Assembly (NCBI GenBank): GCA_036785705.1
Contig: JAWUZG010000015.1
Span: 5,905,001 to 5,969,000, forward strand
Origin: Acanthornis magna
Taxonomy: Eukaryota; Chordata; Aves; Passeriformes; Acanthizidae
Direction of reading: 5' to 3'
Length of the DNA: 64,000 nt
Below, piece after piece: positions 34,385 to 47,119 of the stretch. The notes below the pieces were generated by a model. It was not told where the DNA came from and made no database searches. It was given only the letters and a program-made list of their open reading frames with translations. Every line of letters begins with the position of its first letter. Within the stretch, counting starts at the first letter, position 1. Position numbers and translations under genes: made by a program.

Positions 34385-35660
34385 TCTGGTGGGGATTTCT
34401 CCTTTGCGCTAAGAGAGAGCAGTAGAACCCTGAGTTAAACCGCTGGATCTAAGGCTCCAGGGCTTAACAGGTGCCTCCATTGCCAACTGCACACGTTTTA
34501 ATCTGTGCCACCTATGGTGCTGAGCCCCTCTGGCCCAGTGCCAAGCTGCCCTCAGGGGGGTGGGTCAGGCTGGAGAGATCTAAAGGGCCTGGAGCTCCAG
34601 CAACACTGGCGCTGGAAAGGGCCTGCCGAGGCCATTGCAGCAGCGCCCCAACATTGCTGCTCCTCCATCTTTCTGAGGTGGAAAACCCAGGTAGTGTGTT
34701 GGGGTAATTAGCTAGGGCTAGGGTTAGGGTTCCGCCTAGGGTTAGGGTTAGGAGATCTAAAGGGCCGCGAGCTCCAGGAGCACTGGCGCTGGAAAGGGCC
34801 TGCCAAGACGAACGCGGCAAGGCCCCAACCTTGCTGCTCCCACACCTTTCTGATCTGGACCCCCCACAGGGGTGGGCACCTCGGCCCCAGCCCCAGGCTC
34901 GGGCCTAGGCTGCCCTGTGGCTCGGGCTTAGGCTTCAGAGAGCTGTGGAGTCTACAGCTGCAGGGACGCTGGCACTGGACAGGACATTGCAAGGGCATCC
35001 ATCACGGCAGGCTGCTGCCAGAGACTGGATGTTCCGTGGCTCTAAACATCCGGGAATGGCCTGTGTCTGTTGCGAGGGGCCAGCTGGGTTTTGCTGACGG
35101 TGAGGCCTTCAGCGCCTGCTGCGGCCCCAGAGCCGCCCCAAGGCCTGGCTGAGCTGTCAGCCCTGGACTCTTGGGCTGGCAGTGCTCACCTGGGCCCTGA
35201 GTGGCCATGAGACCAGCAGTCCCAACTGAGGGCTGGGGACATGAAGGCCATGGGGCTTAAAGGGCGCAGCATGAGGTCAGCACATGGTCACAGCCTAGAA
35301 TCCTGCATGGGCTTCCTGTCCCATCCCTGGTGCAATCCTCGGAGGTGGGAGCTCTGTGCACATTTTTCTAGATCTCTTCTCTCCTTCTGGCTTTGTCTCT
35401 GCCTGTCTTTCTTCTCCTACTTCTCTTTGCCTAGAACTTTTGGCTAACATAGCATTTTGTATGTTTCAGGGTTCTTCTCCGTGGGGCTCAGTTGATGCTA
35501 GGTAAATGCTAAATTAACACTGAGTACTGCTCTGGTAAGTAGTTGAGAGTTGAATTCTATGTTGTATTTCATCCTTTGCCGAAGATGGTTTATTTTTGAG
35601 CATTTGATTTTGATCCTTTTGCCAGTAAGGCTTCAGTGTGATTTTCACCTCTTGACTATA
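34385..35660 (+). repeat. Monomer 28 (1,276 bp, TTCTC)
   Basis: Same type as copies 16 and 50 (C348, A607, T686, GAGACC/AACTG, AGGT) with two private CpG losses, CCCATCCC near 35,323 and GCACATTTTT near 35,362. Confidence 0.97.
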
Positions 35661-36936
35661 TCTGGTGGGGATTTCTCCTTTGCGCTAAGAGAGAGCAGTA
35701 GAACCCTGAGTTAAACCGCTGGATCTAAGGCTCCAGGGCTTAACAGGTGCCTCCATTGCCAACTGCACACGTTTTAATCTGTGCCACCTATGGTGCTGAG
35801 CCCCTCTGGCCCAGTGCCAAGCTGCCCTCAGGGGGGTGGGTCAGGCTGGAGAGATCTAAAGGGCCTGGAGCTCCAGCAACACTGGCGCTGGAAAGGGCCT
35901 GCCGAGGCCATTGCAGCAGCGCCCCAACATTGCTGCTCCTCCATCTTTCTGAGGTGGAAAACCCAGGTAGTGTGTTGGGGTAATTAGCTAGGGCTAGGGT
36001 TAGGGTTCCGCCTAGGGTTAGGGTTAGGAGATCTAAAGGGCCGCGAGCTCCAGGAGCACTGGCGCTGGAAAGGGCCTGCCAAGACGAACGCGGCAAGGCC
36101 CCAACCTTGCTGCTCCCACACCTTTCTGATCTGGACCCCCCACAGGGGTGGGCACCTCGGCCCCAGCCCCAGGCTCGGGCCTAGGCTGCCCTGTGGCTCG
36201 GGCTTAGGCTTCAGAGAGCTGTGGAGTCTACAGCTGCAGGGACGCTGGCACTGGACAGGACATTGCAAGGGCATCCATCACGGCAGGCTGCTGCCAGAGA
36301 CTGGATGTTCCGTGGCTCTAAACATCCGGGAATGGCCTGTGTCTGTTGCGAGGGGCCAGCTGGGTTTTGCTGACGGTGAGGCATTCAGCGCCTGCTGCGG
36401 CCCCAGAGCCGCCCCAAGGCCTGGCTGAGCTGTCAGCCCTGGACTCTTGGGCTGGCAGTGCTCACCTGGGCCCTGAGTGGCCATGTGACCAGCAGTCCCA
36501 GCTGAGGGCTGGGGACATGAAGGCCATGGGGCTTAAAGGGCGCAGCATGAGGTCAGCACATGGTCACAGCCTAGAATCCTGCATGGGCTTCCTGTCCCGT
36601 CCCTGGTGCAATCCTCGGAGGTGGGAGCTCTGTGCACGTTTTTCTAGATCTCATCTCTCCTTCTGGCTTTGTCTCTGCCTGTCTTTCTTCTCCTACTTCT
36701 CTTTGCCTAGAACTTTTGGCTAACATAGCATTTTGTATGTTTCAGGGTTCTTCTCCGTGGGGCTCAGTTGATGCTCGACAAATGCTAAATTAACACTGGG
36801 TGCTGCTCTGGTAAGTAGTTGAATGTTGAATTCTATGTTGTATTTCATCCTTTGCCGAAGATGGTTTATTTCTGAGCATTTGATTTTGATCCTTTTGCCA
36901 GTAAGGCTTCAGTGTGATTTTCACCACTTGACTATA
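35661..36936 (+). repeat. Monomer 29 (1,276 bp, ATCTC)
   Basis: C348, A607, T686, A723, GTGACC/AGCTG, CGAC. Its exon-like module has two linked changes (CACTGGGTGCTGC) found only here and in copy 36. AATGTTG, C1207, A1261. First unit of the first 7-monomer block. Confidence 0.97.
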
Positions 36937-38207
36937 TCTGGTGGGGATTTCTCCTTTGCGCTAAGAGAGAGCAGTAGAACCCTGAGTTAAACCGCTGGAT
37001 CTAAGGCTCCAGGGCTTAACAGGTGCCTCCATTGCCAACTGCACACGTTTTAATCTGTGCCACCTATGGTGCTGAGCCCCTCTGGCCCAGTGCCAAGCTG
37101 CCCTCAGGGGGGTGGGTCAGGCTGGAGAGATCTAAAGGGCCTGGAGCTCCAGCAACACTGGCGCTGGAAAGGGCCTGCCGAGGCCATTGCAGCAGCACCC
37201 CAACATTGCTGCTCCTCCATCTTTCTGAGGTGGAAAACCCAGGTAGTGTGTTGGGGTAATTAGCTAGGGCTAGGGTTAGGGTTACGCCTAGGGTTAGGGT
37301 TAGGAGATCTAAAGGGCCGCGAGCTCCAGGAGCACTGGCGCTGGAAAGGGCCTGCCAAGACGAACGCGGCAAGGCCCCAACCTTGCTGCTCCCACACCTT
37401 TCTGATCTGGACCCCCCACAGGGGTGGGCACCTCGGCCCCAGCCCCAGGCTCGGGCCTAGGCTGCCCTGTGGCTCGGGCTTAGGCTTCAGAGAGCTGTGG
37501 AGTCTACAGCTGCAGGGACGCTGGCACTGGACAGGACATTGCGAGGGCATCCATCACGGCAGGCTGCTGCCAGAGACTGGATGTTCCGTGGCTCTAAACA
37601 TCTGGGAATGGCCTGTGTCTGCTGCGAGGGGCCAGCTGGGTTTTGCTGACGGTGAGGCCTTCAGCGCCTGCTGCGGCCCCAGAGCCGCTCCAAGGCCTGG
37701 CTGAGCTGTCAGCCCTGGACTCTTGGGCTGGCAGTGCTCACCTGGGCCCTGAGTGGCCATGTGACCAGCAGTCCCAGCTGAGGGCTGGGGACATGAAGGC
37801 CATGGGGCTTAAAGGGCGCAGCATGAGGTCAGCACATGGTCACAGCCTAGAATCCTGCATGGGCTTCCTGTCCCGTCCCTGGTGCAATCCTCGGAGGTGG
37901 GAGCTCTGTGCACGTTTTTCTAGATCTCTCCTTCTGGCTTTGTCTCTGCCTGTCTTTCTTCTCCTACTTCTCTTTGCCTAGAACTTTTGGCTAACATAGC
38001 ATTTTGTATGTTTCAGGGTTCTTCTCCGTGGGGCTCAGTTGATGCTCAACAAATGCTAAATTAACACTGAGTACTGCTCTGGTAAGCAGTTGAGAGTTGA
38101 ATTCTATGTTGTATTTCATCCTTTGCCGAAGATGGTTTATTTTTGAGCATTTGATTTTGATCCTTTTGCCAGTAAGGCTTCAGTGTGATTTTCACCTCTT
38201 GACTATA
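36937..38207 (+). repeat. Monomer 30 (1,271 bp)
   Basis: A261, A348, G607, T667, T753, CAAC, donor GTAAGC. Counterpart is copy 37. Confidence 0.97.
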
Positions 38208-39483
38208 TCTGGTGGGGATTTCTCCTTTGCGCTAAGAGAGAGCAGTAGAACCCTGAGCTAAACCGCTGGATCTAAGGCTCCAGGGCTTAACAGGTGCCTC
38301 CATTGCCAACTGCACACGTTTTAATCTGTGCCACCTATGGTGCTGAGCCCCTCTGGCCCAGTGCCAAGCTGCCCTCAGGGGGGTGGGTCAGGCTGGAGAG
38401 ATCTAAAGGGCCTGGAGCTCCAGCAACACTGGCGCTGGAAAGGGCCTGCCGAGGCCATTGCAGCAGCGCCCCAACATTGCTGCTCCTCCATCTTTCTGAG
38501 GTGGAAAACCCAGGTAGTGTGTTGGGGTAATTAGCTAGGGCTAGGGTTAGGGTTACGCCTAGGGTTAGGGTTAGGAGATCTAAAGGGCCGCGAGCTCCAG
38601 GAGCACTGGCGCTGGAAAGGGCCTGCCAAGACGAACACGGCAAGACCCCAACCTTGCTGCTCCCACACCTTTCTGATCTGGACCCCCCACAGGGGTGGGC
38701 ACCTCGGCCCCAGCCCCAGGCTCGGGCCTAGGCTGCCCTGTGGCTCGGGCTTAGGCTTCAGAGAGCTGTGGAGTCTACAGCTGCAGGGACGCTGGCACTG
38801 GACAGGACATTGCAAGGGCATCCATCATGGCAGGCTGCTGCCAGAGACTGGATGTTCCGTGGCTCTAAACATCCGGGAATGGCCTGTGTCTGCTGCGAGG
38901 GGCCAGCTGGGTTTTGCTGACGGTGAGGCCTTCAGCGCCTGCTGCGGCCCCAGAGCCGCTCCAAGGCCTGGCTGAGCTGTCAGCCCTGGACTCTTGGGCT
39001 GGCAGTGCTCACCTGGGCCCTGAGTGGCCATGTGACCAGCAGTCCCAGCTGAGGGCTGGGGACATGAAGGCCATGGGGCTTAAAGGGCGCAGCATGAGGT
39101 CAGCACATGGTCACAGCCTAGAATCCTGCATGGGCTTCCTGTCCCGTCCCTGGTGCAATCCTCGGAGGTGGGAGCTCTGTGCACGTTTTTCTAGATCTCT
39201 TCTCTCCTTCTGGCTTTGTCTCTGCCTGTCTTTCTTCTCCTACTTCTCTTTGCCTAGAACTTTTGGCTAACATAGCATTTTGTATGTTTCAGGGTTCTTC
39301 TCCGTGGGGCTCAGTTGATGCTCAACAAATGCTAAATTAACACTGAGTACTGCTCTGGTAAGCAGTTGAGAGTTGAATTCTATGTTGTATTTCATCCTTT
39401 GCCGAAGATGGTTTATTTTTGAGCATTTGATTTTGATCCTTTTGCCAGTAAGGCTTCAGTGTGATTTTCACCTCTTGACTATA
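38208..39483 (+). repeat. Monomer 31 (1,276 bp, TTCTC)
   Basis: C51, A348, A430, A438 (CGGCAAGACC), T621, T753, GTGACC/AGCTG, CAAC, donor GTAAGC. Counterpart is copy 38, which differs at 723. Confidence 0.97.
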
Positions 39484-40754
39484 TCTGGTGGGGATTTCTC
39501 CTTTGCGCTAAGAGAGAGCAGTAGAACCCTGAGCTAAACCGCTGGATCTAAGGCTCCAGGGCTTAACAGGTGCCTCCATTGCCAACTGCACACGTTTTAA
39601 TCTGTGCCACCTATGGTGCTGAGCCCCTCTGGCCCAGTGCCAAGCTGCCCTCAGGGGGGTGGGTCAGGCTGGAGAGATCTAAAGGGCCTGGAGCTCCAGC
39701 AACACTGGCGCTGGAAAGGGCCTGCCGAGGCCATTGCAGCAGCGCCCCAACATTGCTGCTCCTCCATCTTTCTGAGGTGGAAAACCCAGGTAGTGTGTTG
39801 GGGTAATTAGCTAGGGCTAGGGTTAGGGTTACGCCTAGGGTTAGGGTTAGGAGATCTAAAGGGCCGCGAGCTCCAGGAGCACTGGCGCTGGAAAGGGCCT
39901 GCCAAGACGAACACGGCAAGACCCCAACCTTGCTGCTCCCACACCTTTCTGATCTGGACCCCCCACAGGGGTGGGCACCTCGGCCCCAGCCCCAGGCTCG
40001 GGCCTAGGCTGCCCTGTGGCTCGGGCTTAGGCTTCAGAGAGCTGTGGAGTCTACAGCTGCAGGGACGCTGGCACTGGACAGGACATTGCAAGGGCATCCA
40101 TCATGGCAGGCTGCTGCCAGAGACTGGATGTTCCGTGGCTCTAAACATCCGGGAATGGCCTGTGTCTGCTGCGAGGGGCCAGCTGGGTTTTGCTGACGGT
40201 GAGGCCTTCAGCGCCTGCTGCGGCCCCAGAGCCGCTCCAAGGCCTGGCTGAGCTGTCAGCCCTGGACTCTTGGGCTGGCAGTGCTCACCTGGGCCCTGAG
40301 TGGCCATGTGACCAGCAGTCCCAACTGAGGGCTGGGGACATGAAGGCCATGGGGCTTAAAGGGCGCAGCATGAGGTCAGCACATGGTCACAGCCTAGAAT
40401 CCTGCATGGGCTTCCTGTCCCGTCCCTGGTGCAATCCTCGGAGGTGGGAGCTCTGTGCACGTTTTTCTAGATCTCTCCTTCTGGCTTTGTCTCTGCCTGT
40501 CTTTCTTCTCCTACTTCTCTTTGCCTAGAACTTTTGGCTAACATAGCATTTTGTATGTTTCAGGGTTCTTCTCCATGGGGCTCAGTTGATGCTAGGTAAA
40601 TGCTAAATTAACACTGAGTACTGCTCTGGTAAGTAGTTGAGAGTTGAATTCTATGTTGTATTTCATCCTTTGCCGAAGATGGTTTATTTTTGAGCATTTG
40701 ATTTTGATCCTTTTGCCAGTAAGGCTTCAGTGTGATTTTCACCTCTTGACTATA
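39484..40754 (+). repeat. Monomer 32 (1,271 bp)
   Basis: Body as copy 31 but lacks the 5-bp insertion and has GTGACC with AACTG. Ends A1092/AGGT with donor GTAAGT. Counterpart is copy 39. Confidence 0.97.
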
Positions 40755-42030
40755 TCTGGTGGGGATTTCTCCTTTGCGCTAAGAGAGAGCAGTAGAACCC
40801 TGAGTTAAACCGCTGGATCTAAGGCTCCAGGGCTTAACAGGTGCCTCCATTGCCAACTGCACACGTTTTAATCTGTGCCACCTATGGTGCTGAGCCCCTC
40901 TGGCCCAGTGCCAAGCTGCCCTCAGGGGGGTGGGTCAGGCTGGAGAGATCTAAAGGGCCTGGAGCTCCAGCAACACTGGCGCTGGAAAGGGCCTGCCGAG
41001 GCCATTGCAGCAGCGCCCCAACATTGCTGCTCCTCCATCTTTCTGAGGTGGAAAACCCAGGTAGTGTGTTGGGGTAATTAGCTAGGGCTAGGGTTAGGGT
41101 TCCGCCTAGGGTTAGGGTTAGGAGATCTAAAGGGCCGCGAGCTCCAGGAGCACTGGCGCTGGAAAGGGCCTGCCAAGACGAACGCGGCAAGGCCCCAACC
41201 TTGCTGCTCCCACACCTTTCTGATCTGGACCCCCCACAGGGGTGGGCACCTCGGCCGCAGCCACAGGCTCGGGCCTAGGCTGCCCTGTGGCTCGGGCTTA
41301 GGCTTCAGAGAGCTGTGGAGTCTACAGCTGCAGGGACGCTGGCACTGGACAGGACATTGCAAGGGCATCCATCACGGCAGGCTGCTGCCAGAGACTGGAT
41401 GTTCCGTGGCTCTAAACATCCGGGAATGGCCTGTGTCTGCTGCGAGGGGCCAGCTGGGTTTTGCTGACGGTGAGGCCTTCAGCGCCTGCTGCGGCCCCAG
41501 AGCCGCTCCAAGGCCTGGCTGAGCTGTCAGCCCTGGACTCTTGGGCTGGCAGTGCTCACCTGGGCCCTGAGTGGCCATGAGACCAGCAGTCCCAACTGAG
41601 GGCTGGGGACATGAAGGCCATGGGGCTTAAAGGGCGCAGCATGAGGTCAGCACATGGTCACAGCCTAGAATCCTGCATGGGCTTCCTGTCCCGTCCCTGG
41701 TGCAATCCTCGGAGGTGGGAGCTCTGTGCACGTTTTTCTAGATCTCTTCTCTCCTTCTGGCTTTGTCTCTGCCTGTCTTTCTTCTCCTACTTCTCTTTGC
41801 CTAGAACTTTTGGCTAACATAGCATTTTGTATGTTTCAGGGTTCTTCTCCGTGGGGCTCATTTGATGCTAGGTAAATGCTAAATTAACACTGAGTACTGC
41901 TCTGGTAAGTAGTTGAGAGTTGAATTCTATGTTGTATTTCATCCTTTGCCGAAGGTGGTTTATTTCTGAGCATTTGATTTTGATCCTTTTGCCAGTAAGG
42001 CTTCAGTGTGATTTTCACCTCTTGACTATA
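40755..42030 (+). repeat. Monomer 33 (1,276 bp, TTCTC)
   Basis: C348, G503/A509, A607, T753, GAGACC/AACTG, T1102/AGGT, G1196, C1207. Counterparts are copies 40 and 43. Confidence 0.97.
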
Positions 42031-43301
42031 TCTGGTGGGGATTTCTCCTTTGCGCTAAGAGAGAGCAGTAGAACCCTGAGTTAAACCGCTGGATCTAAGG
42101 CTCCAGGGCTTAACAGGTGCCTCCATTGCCAACTGCACACGTTTTAATCTGTGCCACCTATGGTGCTGAGCCCCTCTGGCCCAGTGCCAAGCTGCCCTCA
42201 GGGGGGTGGGTCAGGCTGGAGAGATCTAAAGGGCCTGGAGCTCCAGCAACACTGGCGCTGGAAAGGGCCTGCTGAGGCCATTGCAGCAGCGCCCCAACAT
42301 TGCTGCTCCTCCATCTTTCTGAGGTGGAAAACCCAGGTAGTGTGTTGGGGTAATTAGCTAGGGCTAGGGTTAGGGTTACGCCTAGGGTTAGGGTTAGGAG
42401 ATCTAAAGGGCCGCGAGCTCCAGGAGCACTGGCGCTGGAAAGGGCCTGCCAAGACGAACGCGGCAAGGCCCCAACCTTGCTGCTCCCACACCTTTCTGAT
42501 CTGGACCCCCCACAGGGGTGGGCACCTCGGCCGCAGCCACAGGCTCGGGCCTAGGCTGCCCTGTGGCTCGGGCTTAGGCTTCAGAGAGCTGTGGAGTCTA
42601 CAGCTGCAGGGACGCTGGCACTGGACAGGACATTGCAAGGGCATCCATCACGGCAGGCTGCTGCCAGAGACTGGATGTTCCGTGGCTCTAAACATCCGGG
42701 AATGGCCTGTGTCTGCTGCGAGGGGCCAGCTGGGTTTTGCTGACGGTGAGGCCTTCAGCGCCTGCTGCGGCCCCAGAGCCGCTCCAAGGCCTGGCTGAGC
42801 TGTCAGCCCTGGACTCTTGGGCTGGCAGTGCTCACCTGGGCCCTGAGTGGCCATGTGACCAGCAGTCCCAGCTGAGGGCTGGGGACATGAAGGCCATGGG
42901 GCTTAAAGGGCGCAGCATGAGGTCAGCACATGGTCACAGCCTAGAATCCTGCATGGGCTTCCTGTCCCGTCCCTGGTGCAATCCTCGGAGGTGGGAGCTC
43001 TGTGCACGTTTTTCTAGATCTCTCCTTCTGGCTTTGTCTCTGCCTGTCTTTCTTCTCCTACTTCTCTTTGCCTAGAACTTTTGGCTAACATAGCATTTTG
43101 TATGTTTCAGGGTTCTTCTCCGTGGGGCTCAGTTGATGCTCAACAAATGCTAAATTAACACTGAGTACTGCTCTGGTAAGCAGTTGAGAGTTGAATTCTA
43201 TGTTGTATTTCATCCTTTGCCGAAGATGGTTTATTTTTGAGCATTTGATTTTGATCCTTTTGCCAGTAAGGCTTCAGTGTGATTTTCACCTCTTGACTAT
43301 A
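42031..43301 (+). repeat. Monomer 34 (1,271 bp)
   Basis: A348, G503/A509, T753, GTGACC/AGCTG, CAAC, donor GTAAGC. Private T at 42,273 (GCCTGCTGAGG), a CpG loss that puts a stop codon in a short frame open in all other complete copies. Confidence 0.97.
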
Positions 43302-44572
43302 TCTGGTGGGGATTTCTCCTTTGCGCTAAGAGAGAGCAGTAGAACCCTGAGCTAAACCGCTGGATCTAAGGCTCCAGGGCTTAACAGGTGCCTCCATTGC
43401 CAACTGCACACGTTTTAATCTGTGCCACCTATGGTGCTGAGCCCCTCTGGCCCAGTGCCAAGCTGCCCTCAGGGGGGTGGGTCAGGCTGGAGAGATCTAA
43501 AGGGCCTGGAGCTCCAGCAACACTGGCGCTGGAAAGGGCCTGCCGAGGCCATTGCAGCAGCGCCCCAACATTGCTGCTCCTCCATCTTTCTGAGGTGGAA
43601 AACCCAGGTAGTGTGTTGGGGTAATTAGCTAGGGCTAGGGTTAGGGTTCCGCCTAGGGTTAGGGTTAGGAGATCTAAAGGGCCGCGAGCTCCAGGAGCAC
43701 TGGCGCTGGAAAGGGCCTGCCAAGACGAACACGGCAAGACCCCAACCTTGCTGCTCCCACACCTTTCTGATCTGGACCCCCCACAGGGGTGGGCACCTCG
43801 GCCCCAGCCCCAGGCTCGGGCCTAGGCTGCCCTGTGGCTCGGGCTTAGGCTTCAGAGAGCTGTGGAGTCTACAGCTGCAGGGACGCTGGCACTGGACAGG
43901 ACATTGCAAGGGCATCCATCATGGCAGGCTGCTGCCAGAGACTGGATGTTCCGTGGCTCTAAACATCCGGGAATGGCCTGTGTCTGCTGCGAGGGGCCAG
44001 CTGGGTTTTGCTGACGGTGAGGCCTTCAGCGCCTGCTGCGGCCCCAGAGCCGCTCCAAGGCCTGGCTGAGCTGTCAGCCCTGGACTCTTGGGCTGGCAGT
44101 GCTCACCTGGGCCCTGAGTGGCCATGTGACCAGCAGTCCCAACTGAGGGCTGGGGACATGAAGGCCATGGGGCTTAAAGGGCGCAGCATGAGGTCAGCAC
44201 ATGGTCACAGCCTAGAATCCTGCATGGGCTTCCTGTCCCGTCCCTGGTGCAATCCTCGGAGGTGGGAGCTCTGTGCACGTTTTTCTAGATCTCTCCTTCT
44301 GGCTTTGTCTCTGCCTGTCTTTCTTCTCCTACTTCTCTTTGCCTAGAACTTTTGGCTAACATAGCATTTTGTATGTTTCAGGGTTCTTCTCCGTGGGGCT
44401 CAGTTGATGCTCGACAAATGCTAAATTAACACTGAGTACTGCTCTGGTAAGTAGTTGAGAGTTGAATTCTATGTTGTATTTCATCCTTTGCCGAAGATGG
44501 TTTATTTTTGAGCATTTGATTTTGATCCTTTTGCCAGTAAGGCTTCAGTGTGATTTTCACCTCTTGACTATA
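43302..44572 (+). repeat. Monomer 35 (1,271 bp)
   Basis: C51, C348, A430/A438, T621, T753, GTGACC with AACTG, G1092, CGAC. Last unit of the first 7-monomer block; its distal 180 bp differ from counterpart 42. Confidence 0.97.
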
Positions 44573-45848
44573 TCTGGTGGGGATTTCTCCTTTGCGCTAA
44601 GAGAGAGCAGTAGAACCCTGAGTTAAACCGCTGGATCTAAGGCTCCAGGGCTTAACAGGTGCCTCCATTGCCAACTGCACACGTTTTAATCTGTGCCACC
44701 TATGGTGCTGAGCCCCTCTGGCCCAGTGCCAAGCTGCCCTCAGGGGGGTGGGTCAGGCTGGAGAGATCTAAAGGGCCTGGAGCTCCAGCAACACTGGCGC
44801 TGGAAAGGGCCTGCCGAGGCCATTGCAGCAGCGCCCCAACATTGCTGCTCCTCCATCTTTCTGAGGTGGAAAACCCAGGTAGTGTGTTGGGGTAATTAGC
44901 TAGGGCTAGGGTTAGGGTTCCGCCTAGGGTTAGGGTTAGGAGATCTAAAGGGCCGCGAGCTCCAGGAGCACTGGCGCTGGAAAGGGCCTGCCAAGACGAA
45001 CGCGGCAAGGCCCCAACCTTGCTGCTCCCACACCTTTCTGATCTGGACCCCCCACAGGGGTGGGCACCTCGGCCCCAGCCCCAGGCTCGGGCCTAGGCTG
45101 CCCTGTGGCTCGGGCTTAGGCTTCAGAGAGCTGTGGAGTCTACAGCTGCAGGGACGCTGGCACTGGACAGGACATTGCAAGGGCATCCATCACGGCAGGC
45201 TGCTGCCAGAGACTGGATGTTCCGTGGCTCTAAACATCCGGGAATGGCCTGTGTCTGTTGCGAGGGGCCAGCTGGGTTTTGCTGACGGTGAGGCATTCAG
45301 CGCCTGCTGCGGCCCCAGAGCCGCCCCAAGGCCTGGCTGAGCTGTCAGCCCTGGACTCTTGGGCTGGCAGTGCTCACCTGGGCCCTGAGTGGCCATGTGA
45401 CCAGCAGTCCCAGCTGAGGGCTGGGGACATGAAGGCCATGGGGCTTAAAGGGCGCAGCATGAGGTCAGCACATGGTCACAGCCTAGAATCCTGCATGGGC
45501 TTCCTGTCCCGTCCCTGGTGCAATCCTCGGAGGTGGGAGCTCTGTGCACGTTTTTCTAGATCTCATCTCTCCTTCTGGCTTTGTCTCTGCCTGTCTTTCT
45601 TCTCCTACTTCTCTTTGCCTAGAACTTTTGGCTAACATAGCATTTTGTATGTTTCAGGGTTCTTCTCCGTGGGGCTCAGTTGATGCTCGACAAATGCTAA
45701 ATTAACACTGGGTGCTGCTCTGGTAAGTAGTTGAATGTTGAATTCTATGTTGTATTTCATCCTTTGCCGAAGATGGTTTATTTCTGAGCATTTGATTTTG
45801 ATCCTTTTGCCAGTAAGGCTTCAGTGTGATTTTCACCACTTGACTATA
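44573..45848 (+). repeat. Monomer 36 (1,276 bp, ATCTC)
   Basis: Matches copy 29 at all checked sites, including the otherwise private CACTGGGTGCTGC pair. Last copy with the ATCTC form. Confidence 0.97.
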
Positions 45849-47119
45849 TCTGGTGGGGATTTCTCCTTTGCGCTAAGAGAGAGCAGTAGAACCCTGAGTT
45901 AAACCGCTGGATCTAAGGCTCCAGGGCTTAACAGGTGCCTCCATTGCCAACTGCACACGTTTTAATCTGTGCCACCTATGGTGCTGAGCCCCTCTGGCCC
46001 AGTGCCAAGCTGCCCTCAGGGGGGTGGGTCAGGCTGGAGAGATCTAAAGGGCCTGGAGCTCCAGCAACACTGGCGCTGGAAAGGGCCTGCCGAGGCCATT
46101 GCAGCAGCACCCCAACATTGCTGCTCCTCCATCTTTCTGAGGTGGAAAACCCAGGTAGTGTGTTGGGGTAATTAGCTAGGGCTAGGGTTAGGGTTACGCC
46201 TAGGGTTAGGGTTAGGAGATCTAAAGGGCCGCGAGCTCCAGGAGCACTGGCGCTGGAAAGGGCCTGCCAAGACGAACGCGGCAAGGCCCCAACCTTGCTG
46301 CTCCCACACCTTTCTGATCTGGACCCCCCACAGGGGTGGGCACCTCGGCCCCAGCCCCAGGCTCGGGCCTAGGCTGCCCTGTGGCTCGGGCTTAGGCTTC
46401 AGAGAGCTGTGGAGTCTACAGCTGCAGGGACGCTGGCACTGGACAGGACATTGCGAGGGCATCCATCACGGCAGGCTGCTGCCAGAGACTGGATGTTCCG
46501 TGGCTCTAAACATCTGGGAATGGCCTGTGTCTGCTGCGAGGGGCCAGCTGGGTTTTGCTGACGGTGAGGCCTTCAGCGCCTGCTGCGGCCCCAGAGCCGC
46601 TCCAAGGCCTGGCTGAGCTGTCAGCCCTGGACTCTTGGGCTGGCAGTGCTCACCTGGGCCCTGAGTGGCCATGTGACCAGCAGTCCCAGCTGAGGGCTGG
46701 GGACATGAAGGCCATGGGGCTTAAAGGGCGCAGCATGAGGTCAGCACATGGTCACAGCCTAGAATCCTGCATGGGCTTCCTGTCCCGTCCCTGGTGCAAT
46801 CCTCGGAGGTGGGAGCTCTGTGCACGTTTTTCTAGATCTCTCCTTCTGGCTTTGTCTCTGCCTGTCTTTCTTCTCCTACTTCTCTTTGCCTAGAACTTTT
46901 GGCTAACATAGCATTTTGTATGTTTCAGGGTTCTTCTCCGTGGGGCTCAGTTGATGCTCAACAAATGCTAAATTAACACTGAGTACTGCTCTGGTAAGCA
47001 GTTGAGAGTTGAATTCTATGTTGTATTTCATCCTTTGCCGAAGATGGTTTATTTTTGAGCATTTGATTTTGATCCTTTTGCCAGTAAGGCTTCAGTGTGA
47101 TTTTCACCTCTTGACTATA
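45849..47119 (+). repeat. Monomer 37 (1,271 bp)
   Basis: Matches copy 30: A261, A348, G607, T667, T753, CAAC, donor GTAAGC. Confidence 0.97.

Larger units (their letters stand above)
35510..44390 (+). repeat. Seven-monomer block, first copy (monomers 29-35)
   Basis: The length pattern 1276, 1271, 1276, 1271, 1276, 1271, 1271 repeats exactly in copies 36-42, with an offset of 8,912 bp. Rare markers agree in order: CACTGGGTGCTGC (29/36), A261 (30/37), A430+A438 (31, 32, 35 / 38, 39, 42), G503+A509 (33, 34 / 40, 41). By eye only two substitutions separate the blocks: 38,930 C against 47,842 A, and 42,273 T against 51,185 C. The edges lie in the exon-like module. Confidence 0.93.
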